Assembly: GCA_964415045.1 (NCBI GenBank)
Contig: CAYPZL010000254.1
Span: 1-6,642 of the forward strand
Direction: 5' to 3'
Length of the DNA: 6,642 nucleotides
Source: CAYPZL01 sp964415045
Lineage (GTDB): Bacteria > Planctomycetota > Phycisphaerae > Sedimentisphaerales > Anaerobacaceae
The notes beneath the pieces were generated by a model. That model did not search any database and was not told where the DNA came from. It saw only the letters and a list, made by a program, of their open reading frames with translations. Within the stretch, counting starts at the first letter, position 1; each line of letters begins with the position of its first letter. This document shows, in pieces, positions 1 to 5,528 of this stretch. The position numbers were made by a program, and so were the translations under genes.

Positions 1-149
1 ATGGAGATTAGGCTTATATTCTTCAAGGAAATCGTTGGTTTGATTTCCTTGAAGATCGGGCGCAATTTTCCCCTGACGCAGTATATGTTGTCTCGGGAGG
101 AAAAATGAGGGAGAGCATTTTTCCTCCCTAAAGTAAGCCTAATCTCCAT
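1..149. repeat. Three-stem inverted-repeat element (MITE-like or structured-RNA candidate)
   Basis: Positions 1-16 (ATGGAGATTAGGCTTA) are the exact reverse complement of 134-149, a perfect 16-bp terminal inverted repeat. Inside lie two perfect hairpins. Hairpin 1 pairs 20-33 with 42-55 (14 bp) around an 8-nt loop at 34-41. Hairpin 2 pairs 95-107 with 116-128 (13 bp) around an 8-nt loop at 108-115. Spacers next to the terminal repeats are 3 and 5 nt, and a 39-nt single-stranded centre joins the hairpins, so the whole folds as a nearly symmetric three-way junction. By hand count positions 1-150 are about 43% GC, against about 73% at 241-300, so this is a compositional island. No transposase or reverse transcriptase is in the window. 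The left repeat starts at the window edge, so it may extend further and a target-site duplication cannot be tested. A non-autonomous mobile element, a folded single-stranded DNA recombination site, or a structured RNA all fit; the structure is certain, the identity is not. Confidence 0.7.
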
Positions 150-204
150 TTTGCAGAACTCCATTCACAAGAGTCGCGTTCACCACGATGATAGCCGAGA
201 TCAC

Positions 205-238
205 GCGGGCCGTCAAAGACGAAGGCTTCACGGCCCGC
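205..238 (-). terminator. Hairpin 10 nt after the C26 gene stop (U-less terminator candidate)
   Basis: GCGGGCCGT at 205-213 is the perfect reverse complement of ACGGCCCGC at 230-238, a 9-bp GC-rich stem with a 16-nt loop. On the minus strand it begins 10 nt after the stop codon of the gene at 249-1019. No T-run follows, so it is not a classic intrinsic terminator. It may be a U-tract-less terminator or a 3'-end stabilising stem. The rest of 150-248 shows nothing else I can support. Confidence 0.4.
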
Positions 239-248
239 CGTTGGCACG

Positions 249-1019
249 TCACTGTGACGCCGTGGCGGCCCGCACCAGGGCGCCGTAGATCGCGTCGCGG
301 TGGGCGGTGTCGCTCATGCTTTCGGGGTGCCACTGCACGAACAGGCCGAAGCCACCGCTGGTCCGCTCCAGCGCCTCGACGACACCGTCGGCGCTGCGGG
401 CGACAATTTTCAGGTCCGCGCCCAACTCCTTGACCGCCTGGTGATGGTTGGAGAGGACCTGTGCTTCGGTCCCGCCCAGGATGCGGGCCAGGTCGCTGGC
501 GGGCTCGATCTCGACGCGGTGGTAGGCCCGGTGGTCCACCTCCGTGCCGATTTGCGAAGGGATGTCCTGGATGAGGCTGCCGCCGGCGACGACGTTGGCA
601 AACTGCATCCCGAGGCAGACGCCCAGCAGAGGCTTGCCGCCGTCCCACCAGCGCGCGATCAGCTTGCGTTCGAACTCGTAGCGCTGCCGACGCAGCGGCT
701 CGGCCGTTTCGTGCGGCTGCTCGCCGTAGGCCGACGCCGGGACGTCGGCGCCCCCCACGAGCACCAGGCCGTCCAGCACCTCCAGATACCGCTTCAAAAC
801 TGTCTCGTCGTCTATCGTCGGCAGCACGAGCGGGACACCTCCGTTGTCCGCCACCGCTCGCACGTACGCGAAGTTGACCTGCGTCCGGGCCCACGTCCCG
901 TCCTCGCTGACGTAGTACACGCTCGTGATGCCGATCAACGGGCTCGGCGGCGCCGCGCTGCGACAGCCCCCGACGATAAGAACCAGGCAAAGACCGAGGA
1001 ACAACAAACGTCTTCTCAT
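249..1019 (-). CDS. Lipoprotein class I glutamine amidotransferase-like hydrolase (peptidase C26)
   Basis: Predicted to hydrolyse a gamma-glutamyl amide bond, as in the gamma-glutamyl-GABA hydrolase (PuuD-like) branch of class I glutamine amidotransferases. The exact substrate is unknown. The 256-residue protein has the expected single-domain length. The nucleophile elbow GVCLGMQ puts the catalytic Cys at 135. WHPES supplies His231 and Glu233, completing the Cys-His-Glu triad. Family landmarks include GGADVPASAYGE (89-100), NHHQA (191-195) and DGVVEALE (211-218). Unusually, the N-terminus MRRRLLFLGLCLVLIVGGC is a lipoprotein signal with lipobox VGGC and lipidated Cys at 19, so the enzyme is probably membrane-anchored outside the cytoplasm, whereas PuuD is cytosolic. 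The ATG at 1019 has a GGGAG Shine-Dalgarno at 1026-1030 with 6-nt spacing. It lies 94 nt downstream of the double-MBL gene on the same strand, probably in one operon. The fold and triad are firm; the substrate is open. Confidence 0.88.
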   Translation of the reverse strand: MRRRLLFLGLCLVLIVGGCRSAAPPSPLIGITSVYYVSEDGTWARTQVNFAYVRAVADNGGVPLVLPTIDDETVLKRYLEVLDGLVLVGGADVPASAYGEQPHETAEPLRRQRYEFERKLIARWWDGGKPLLGVCLGMQFANVVAGGSLIQDIPSQIGTEVDHRAYHRVEIEPASDLARILGGTEAQVLSNHHQAVKELGADLKIVARSADGVVEALERTSGGFGLFVQWHPESMSDTAHRDAIYGALVRAATASQ

Positions 1020-1069
1020 AACAAGCTCCCGGACACTCTACTTAAGCTCCGAACGAACGGCGGGTGGCA

Positions 1070-1103
1070 GCGTCAAGCGCAGCTTGGCGATGGCGCTTCA
1101 CGC
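1070..1103 (-). terminator. Intercistronic hairpin 10 nt after the double-MBL stop
   Basis: GCGTCAAGCGC at 1070-1080 pairs with GCGCTTCACGC at 1093-1103: 11 positions with a single mismatch (1074/1099) and a 12-nt loop. On the minus strand it starts 10 nt after the MBL stop codon and ends about 50 nt before the C26 start. No U-tract follows. It could attenuate transcription between the two genes, protect the upstream mRNA from 3' decay, or be a U-less terminator. Confidence 0.4.
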
Positions 1104-1113
1104 ACGCAGCGTT

Positions 1114-2664
1114 TCACAGGCCGCCTTTGCCGCCGATGACGCCCTCGGGCCAGCGCAGCAGTGTGAGCGGATCGTGCGCGGGCAGGACGATGTCGGCCTG
1201 TGCCCGAATCTTCGCCATCGCCTCGCGGCACGCGAGCGGGTCGGGGCTGCGCGTGGGCCGGTTCCTTTCGATATTCTCGTACTTGTAGACAACGTCGCCG
1301 GTGAGCATGACCGGGCCCATGTGGGTCCGCACGAGCACGCCCAGGCTGCCGGCGGTGTGACATCCGAGAGGCACCGCCCGCACGCCGGGGGCGATCTCTT
1401 CGTCTGTCACGAGCTGCAGCGCCTCGGGTCGGCGCTTCAGGGCTTCTCTCACGTCGGTGGCCAGGCGCTCGGGCCCGCCGGCCCCCTCATATTCGCGCCG
1501 GCCGACGACGAACTTCGCATTCGGGAAGGCGTCGAAGTAGTCGTAGTGGTCCGCGTGCAGGTGCGTGACGATCACGTGGCTGACCTGAGCCGGATCGATG
1601 CCGTGGCGCTTCAGCGCCGCCGGCGTACGCTCCTGAGGCAGTTGTACGATACCGCCCGGAATATACTTCTGCGTCGAGCGCCCGAACTCCTCCGGATACT
1701 TGGGACCCGTATCGACGACGATCGGCCGCGGCCCGCCCTCGATGACCCACGCGTAGAGAAAGAACGTGCTCGTCTCCTCGCTGTCACTGTCTTGGAACGT
1801 GATATAGTCGCGGACCCGGCACTGGCCCACCTTGACGGCCCGGATCGTGTACTTCTGCGCCCCGGGCGCACAAGGCGGCCATCGGTCCAGAGTCCCGGGG
1901 TCGTGGCTGGGCAAAACAATGTCTGCCCGGGCGCGGACCTTCTCGATGGCGGCGCGGCACTGCTGGAGGCTGGTGTGCACGCCGGGAGGCACGTTGCGCT
2001 CGAAGTTGGCCAGCAGCGAGATCGTATCGCCGGTGAGCACCGCCCGGCCGTGCGCGGTATCGACCGAATACGCCATCGACCCCGGCGTATGTCCCCCGAC
2101 CCAGAACGACTCGATGCCGGGAAGAATCTCCTCGTCCTCCACCAGCACGAGACGCCGCTTGCAGTCCGGGTCGTTGAGAAATGCGTGCATGAACGGTCCG
2201 TGACCCCAACTGGGGCTCTGGCCCGTCGCGCCTTCCCATTCCCTCTTGCCCACGTAGATCTTGGCGTTGTGGTACTGCATCACGTCGTCGACGTGGTCGA
2301 AGTGCAGGTGTGTAATCAGCACGTGGCCGATATCTTCGGGATTCAGGCCGAACTTGCGCAGTTGCGCCCGGCTGCTCTCGTGCTCGCTCTGCGTGATCGG
2401 CTCGGCCAGCACGTGGGCGGCCCCGCGATTCATCTCGGCCACGTTGGTCAGGCCCGCATCGACCAGGATCGGCTTGTCACCGCCTAAGATCAGCCAGATG
2501 TACAGGGCGTACTCGTACGTCTCCGTTTCCTTGCCACCATAGAAAGCATGATGGCCGGCGATCTTGCACACTCCGTTGCGCAGCGGATAGATCCGGTATT
2601 GTGGAGCTGCCGCCGCGGCGCTCAGGCCCGCCAGCACCAGCAAGACACTCGCCAGCCGGCACAT
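1114..2664 (-). CDS. Exported tandem metallo-beta-lactamase-fold hydrolase (AHL lactonase-like, two domains)
   Basis: A 516-residue protein made of two MBL-fold hydrolase domains after a signal peptide (MCRLASVLLVLAGLSAAAAA, likely cleaved near residue 20). Domain 1 (about 22-265) carries THLHFDH (118-124), His192 in GGHTPGS, Asp213 in TGDT and His254 in LPSHDP. Domain 2 (about 271-505) repeats the set: THLHADH (367-373), His436 in GCHTAGS, Asp457 in TGDVV and His497 in LPAHDP. Both dinuclear metal sites therefore look complete. The closest type I recognise is the N-acyl-homoserine-lactonase-like MBL group, usually about 250 residues with one domain, so this is an internal duplication. Activity on lactones is inferred; other esters or phosphoesters are possible. 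The start at 2664 is preferred over ATG codons at 2688 and 2763 because AAGGA lies 6 nt upstream. The extra N-terminal residues from 2688 (GTWEGRG) look like a translated ribosome binding site. It is the first gene of a likely operon with the lipoprotein hydrolase. Confidence 0.85.
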   Translation of the reverse strand: MCRLASVLLVLAGLSAAAAAPQYRIYPLRNGVCKIAGHHAFYGGKETETYEYALYIWLILGGDKPILVDAGLTNVAEMNRGAAHVLAEPITQSEHESSRAQLRKFGLNPEDIGHVLITHLHFDHVDDVMQYHNAKIYVGKREWEGATGQSPSWGHGPFMHAFLNDPDCKRRLVLVEDEEILPGIESFWVGGHTPGSMAYSVDTAHGRAVLTGDTISLLANFERNVPPGVHTSLQQCRAAIEKVRARADIVLPSHDPGTLDRWPPCAPGAQKYTIRAVKVGQCRVRDYITFQDSDSEETSTFFLYAWVIEGGPRPIVVDTGPKYPEEFGRSTQKYIPGGIVQLPQERTPAALKRHGIDPAQVSHVIVTHLHADHYDYFDAFPNAKFVVGRREYEGAGGPERLATDVREALKRRPEALQLVTDEEIAPGVRAVPLGCHTAGSLGVLVRTHMGPVMLTGDVVYKYENIERNRPTRSPDPLACREAMAKIRAQADIVLPAHDPLTLLRWPEGVIGGKGGL

Positions 2665-2675
2665 TCCCCTTCCTT
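2665..2675 (-). promoter_or_regulatory. Ribosome binding site deciding the MBL start
   Basis: On the minus strand the 11 bases before the ATG at 2664 read AAGGAAGGGGA, giving AAGGA with 6-nt spacing. A weaker GAGGTGG-type site precedes the ATG at 2688, so that start cannot be excluded. The 2664 start gives a compact signal peptide. Confidence 0.55.
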
Positions 2676-2768
2676 CCCACGTTCCCATGTCCACCTCGTG
2701 TCTTTCTGCCACTTGATCCGGCCGTCCCACCGCGACAACCGCTCGGCACGGCCCATTCGGCACGCCAC

Positions 2769-2797
2769 AGGATACCGACCCCAGCCGAAAAGAGCAA
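2769..2797 (-). promoter_or_regulatory. Possible promoter for the MBL-C26 operon
   Basis: On the minus strand TTGCTC (2797-2792) and TATCCT (2774-2769) are separated by exactly 17 nt. They match the sigma-70 consensus at 3/6 and 4/6 positions. This would give a leader of roughly 100 nt before the ATG at 2664. It is a weak match, and planctomycete promoters are poorly known. Confidence 0.25.
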
Positions 2798-2839
2798 TCT
2801 CCGCCCGCCCGGCCGGGTCGCCGATGCTACGACTTCTCC

Positions 2840-2868
2840 TTGACTCTGCGGCCGCGCCTTGGTAGACT
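2840..2868 (+). promoter_or_regulatory. Promoter for the prepilin-like gene
   Basis: TTGACT at 2840-2845 (5/6 to TTGACA), 17-nt spacer, TAGACT at 2863-2868 (4/6 to TATAAT). Transcription would start near 2875, giving a leader of about 40 nt before the ATG at 2914. This is the best sigma-70-like match I found in the 249-bp divergent region 2665-2913; nothing else in that region is supported beyond the sites listed. Confidence 0.45.
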
Positions 2869-2913
2869 TGTTGTCGGTGTTTGGGCTGTCGTTGGGCACG
2901 AAGGGGGATTTTC

Positions 2914-3687
2914 ATGGGGTGCCGCAGAGCGTTCACGCTGATTGAGCTGCTGGTCGTCATTGCGGTGCTCGCATTGCTGATGGCGATTTTGCTGCCGGCG
3001 CTGCAGCGGGCCAGGGATCAGGCACGCGACGTGGTCTGCCGGTCCAATCTCCGGGGGGCCGGAGCGGCCATCTTCATGTACCTCCAAGACAACGAGCACA
3101 AATGGCCCGACTTGCACCCCTACAAGACCAACACGAACGGCCACCTCTGGTGGGACGACAAGGGCAATCCGCTCAAGGCCGGCGACCGCCGCGCCTACTG
3201 GGGCATTGCCTTCATCGACTATGCAAAAGACAGAGAGCTCTTTGGATGCCCTTCGTTTCGCAACTTCTGCGAGATCATCGCCCAGGACCTGCTCTACGGC
3301 GGCGATCACCGCTTCATCTACACCTCGGCCTTCGGCGCCAACGGCTGGCTCAGCGAGGAGAAGACCACGCGTATGCCGCATCCCGCCGAGGTGCTCGTCG
3401 CCCACGATCACATGGAACCCAGAATGGAACACGGCAACCGGGCCGAACGCTCGGACATGCTCTTTCCCAGCCCCACCGGTGTGAATCTCACGCACTACCG
3501 AAAGGGCGCCAGCCGGGTGAGCTGGTATCGAGGCATCTTTCGCCACAACGTACGCTCCTCCGGCCAGTTCAAGACCGGAGGCACACTGAATATCCTCTGG
3601 CTGGACACCCACGTAAGCCGCCTAAGAGAAACCACCGGCGAGGGAGTCCTAAAACGCTGGTACGACCCCCTAAACAAAAACCCCTGA
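2914..3687 (+). CDS. Prepilin-type N-terminal cleavage/methylation domain protein (type II secretion pseudopilin-like)
   Basis: A 257-residue protein starting with a type III signal peptide: leader MGCRRA, cleavage before Phe7, then FTLIELLVVIAVLALLMAIL, with the conserved Glu at mature position 5 (residue 11). The rest resembles the DUF1559-like, 'H-X9-DG' class of secreted prepilin-like proteins abundant in Planctomycetota and related phyla. The C-terminal strand TLNILWLDTHVSRL (224-237) occupies the place of the usual 'N-x-L-F-x-DGHV' element, with Thr where Gly is typical. Such proteins are predicted substrates of prepilin peptidase and the type II secretion/type IV pilus machinery; individual roles are unknown. 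The ATG at 2914 is preferred over the in-frame TTG at 2881 because AAGGGGG precedes it by about 6 nt and the leader is then the normal short, basic length. The last 30 codons contain three CTA leucine codons, unlike the CTG/CTC use before. It is transcribed alone, divergent from the MBL gene and convergent with herA. Confidence 0.85.
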   Translation: MGCRRAFTLIELLVVIAVLALLMAILLPALQRARDQARDVVCRSNLRGAGAAIFMYLQDNEHKWPDLHPYKTNTNGHLWWDDKGNPLKAGDRRAYWGIAFIDYAKDRELFGCPSFRNFCEIIAQDLLYGGDHRFIYTSAFGANGWLSEEKTTRMPHPAEVLVAHDHMEPRMEHGNRAERSDMLFPSPTGVNLTHYRKGASRVSWYRGIFRHNVRSSGQFKTGGTLNILWLDTHVSRLRETTGEGVLKRWYDPLNKNP

Positions 3688-3887
3688 CCCACCCGCCGCC
3701 CCAATCCGCCCGCTCCAATACAAGGCAGAAAATATCCCCGCGCCGTGACACACCCCACACGAACGAACCAGAATCCGTAGGCGTCCCTATCGTGAACCTC
3801 CCTCTCCGCTAGGTCCTTCCCTCCCGGGAAAAGTACGAAATTTGCCCCCTCCGATTCCCGAAGCAAGCCCCCCCTTGCCCCAGGCGC
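3688..3887. other. Gene-free convergent junction, C-rich on the plus strand
   Basis: This 200-bp stretch separates the stop codons of the prepilin-like gene and herA. It is strongly C-rich on the plus strand (runs such as ACCCGCCGCCCC and GCCCCCCC). It holds a short hairpin TTCCC-TCCC-GGGAA near 3818-3831 and the terminator candidate listed separately. No coding sequence with family similarity was recognised. It also marks the change from GC-rich host-like DNA to the lower-GC SIR2-HerA module, so an insertion boundary could lie here. No direct repeat or att-like core was evident by eye. Confidence 0.5.
3860..3881 (-). terminator. Hairpin downstream of herA
   Basis: On the minus strand, GGGGCAAG (3881-3874) can pair with CTTGCTTC (3867-3860) through six Watson-Crick and two G-U pairs around a GGGGGG loop. 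It starts 6 nt after the herA stop. No U-tract follows, so termination is only a suggestion. Confidence 0.28.
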
Positions 3888-5516
3888 TCATTTGCTCTTT
3901 GCCTGATGCCACCAATTACTCACTACGTTGGCTACCTTCGTTTCCACAGATGGATGCTTCCATTTGTCGTAGAATCTGATATCTGCGCTATCTGGCTTTG
4001 GGGCTGGCATGTCAACCTGAATTCGCGAAGGTATCACTACCGCGTCTCCTATTATCAGTGCCTCGCCCTGCCGCAGGGACGGAAGCACATCAATCAGGTT
4101 GCTCAAGGCATCAGGCACGAGCTTCTTCACATATGCTTGATCAGTAGGATTGGTGAGTCGGAGGTTGACGAAGTTATTGCATTGGCTGACGATAGTCTCC
4201 GAGACTTCAGACGGTCGCTGACTGACAATCATTGCGCTAACACCGTACTTCCGGCCCTCCTTAGCAATTCGTTCGACAGCCTTTCGTGACGCTCGAAACG
4301 CACTGTCGCTTGCTTGAGGAAGGTAGCTGTGAGCCTCCTCAAAAACAACGAGTATTGGGAAGTCCTCCCTTGATTCGTTCCAGAAGTTGAAGTCGAATAT
4401 CGTTCGAGACAGAAGCGATACAATGGCATCCCTGACATCCGACGGCGTGCCGCTCAGGTCAAGTATTGTAATCGGAGACACCTTCTCTCTTCCCAGCAGC
4501 TTTTTGAGAAGATCTTCGAGACTTGCCGACGTATTGAACGTTTGAGGGCGGAAGATGAAAGAGTACCTGTTGTCGCTGAGTTTGCTATCGAGCCTGAGAG
4601 CAAACCTGGTGAGCTTTCCATATAACGGGCCTTGTTTTTCCGCGTTTTTGCCTGGGACCATCTGTTTGTCAAGCGCTGTGACTTGGTCGTACACGGCGGT
4701 AATGTCGAAGTAGAGCGGCGTATCAACTGTCAGTACGTCCTTCAACTCCGGATTGTGTGCTTTCTTTGATTTGAGAACTTGGTCTCTGAAGACCATGATC
4801 TGGTTGTGTGCCGTAAACTCCGTGTGGTCTACAAACACAGACTGCAGTTCCTCAAAGTTCATCAGCCAATACGGTATTTCGAATTCAGGTGTGTGAAGAC
4901 AGTTTGCGTCGGGGAACGCTGCGCTGTATTCATCGTGCAAATCGAATATGACGACATGCGCATGCTGTAAGGCAGCCGCCTTCTGCAAAATAGAAGCAAC
5001 CGTACAGGACTTTCCCGCGCCAGTGGAGCCCAGAACTGCCACATGTTTGCTGAAGAAGGCGTTAGGGTCGACGTAAGCGCGCCGCCCCGCAAAAACCGCG
5101 ATATCTCCAACTGAGAAATCATGCTCATTGAAGGCGCAGAAGATGCGCCCAAGGTCCTCCTTGTCCGTCATATAGACGGGGCTCTTGACGTTCGGATATG
5201 ATGATACGCCCCTCTCGAATCTTCCTCCTTTGATCGAACCAAGGAGTTGTACGTCGAGAACTTTCTTATCTGCCGGAAGGGATATCTCTTCTTGCAGCGA
5301 TGCCTTGTCGCCCAAGTCGGTCATACGTATCTGCACAACCATCGCGACAATCTGCATGGAACCTTCCGGAATGACCACATACGATCCTATCTGTCCAATG
5401 CTGTACACCTCTCCTTTATAATTGCGTGTGAGCGTATCCAGGTCATCGCTAAGGATTACGGTCGTCCTGCTTCCTGTTACTGCATATACTGAGCCAATGA
5501 GTTTATCCTGATCCAT
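3888..5516 (-). CDS. herA: HerA-type ATPase of a SIR2-HerA anti-phage system
   Basis: A 542-residue FtsK/HerA-superfamily hexameric P-loop ATPase, the motor partner of the upstream SIR2 protein. Residues 1 to about 90 form the HAS-barrel-like beta-rich region typical of HerA. Walker A is GSTGAGKS (163-170). Walker B is ILVVFEEAH (388-396), with Glu393/Glu394 for catalysis. The segment RIAKEGRKYGVSAMIVSQRPSEVS (416-439) carries the GRK arginine region and the SQRP sensor. VSQCNNFVNLRLTN (443-456) is the following conserved HerA block. In SIR2-HerA systems the ATPase forms a hexamer bound to SIR2 subunits, and the two are needed together for defence; that is family knowledge. No NurA nuclease gene is adjacent, in contrast to archaeal HerA-NurA repair pairs. 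The ATG at 5516 is preferred over an upstream ATG at 5576 because AAGGAG sits 6 nt before it and the longer form would overlap sir2 by 50 bases. GC content is lower than in the left half (about 43% in a 60-base sample). Confidence 0.92.
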   Translation of the reverse strand: MDQDKLIGSVYAVTGSRTTVILSDDLDTLTRNYKGEVYSIGQIGSYVVIPEGSMQIVAMVVQIRMTDLGDKASLQEEISLPADKKVLDVQLLGSIKGGRFERGVSSYPNVKSPVYMTDKEDLGRIFCAFNEHDFSVGDIAVFAGRRAYVDPNAFFSKHVAVLGSTGAGKSCTVASILQKAAALQHAHVVIFDLHDEYSAAFPDANCLHTPEFEIPYWLMNFEELQSVFVDHTEFTAHNQIMVFRDQVLKSKKAHNPELKDVLTVDTPLYFDITAVYDQVTALDKQMVPGKNAEKQGPLYGKLTRFALRLDSKLSDNRYSFIFRPQTFNTSASLEDLLKKLLGREKVSPITILDLSGTPSDVRDAIVSLLSRTIFDFNFWNESREDFPILVVFEEAHSYLPQASDSAFRASRKAVERIAKEGRKYGVSAMIVSQRPSEVSETIVSQCNNFVNLRLTNPTDQAYVKKLVPDALSNLIDVLPSLRQGEALIIGDAVVIPSRIQVDMPAPKPDSADIRFYDKWKHPSVETKVANVVSNWWHQAKSK

Positions 5517-5522
5517 GCGGTG

Positions 5523-5528
5523 CTCCTT
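5523..5528 (-). promoter_or_regulatory. herA Shine-Dalgarno overlapping the sir2 stop codon
   Basis: On the minus strand TCTTAAGGAG contains both the sir2 stop (TAA, 5529-5527) and a perfect AAGGAG (5528-5523), 6 nt before the herA ATG. A ribosome finishing sir2 would sit on the herA initiation site, so translation of the two is very likely coupled. Confidence 0.85.

Noticed and set aside
1..108. 35-codon plus-strand frame (MEIRLIFF...SREEK) at the window start
   Set aside because: It runs through the terminal repeat and hairpin 1, has no visible upstream signal because of the window edge, and has no recognisable family; the structural constraint explains the sequence better.
95..128. Hairpin 2 as an intrinsic terminator
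   Set aside because: Neither strand has a T-run after the stem, and it sits in a symmetric multi-stem element far from a stop codon.
1..149. Retron msr-msd RNA
   Set aside because: Terminal repeats and inner stems are reminiscent, but there is no reverse transcriptase in the window and no long msd stem; kept only as a hypothesis in the finding.
139..990. 283-codon minus-strand frame overlapping the C26 gene in another phase
   Set aside because: It is extremely Arg/Gly/Pro-rich, typical of an off-frame reading of GC-rich coding DNA.
300..1139. 279-codon plus-strand open frame opposite the C26 gene
   Set aside because: It is a shadow of a gene with an intact Cys-His-Glu triad and signal peptide; low-complexity composition, no motifs.
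925..2487. 520-codon plus-strand open frame opposite the double-MBL gene
   Set aside because: It is antisense to a gene with full MBL motifs, is rich in Arg/Ala/Val from GC-rich complementary codons, and shows no recognisable domain.
2827..3612. 261-codon minus-strand open frame opposite the prepilin-like gene
   Set aside because: The plus-strand frame has an unmistakable prepilin signal and a good promoter and ribosome binding site; the antisense frame has no family features.
3888..5516. HerA as part of an archaeal-type HerA-NurA DNA-end resection pair
   Set aside because: No NurA-like nuclease gene is adjacent; the coupled partner is a SIR2 protein.
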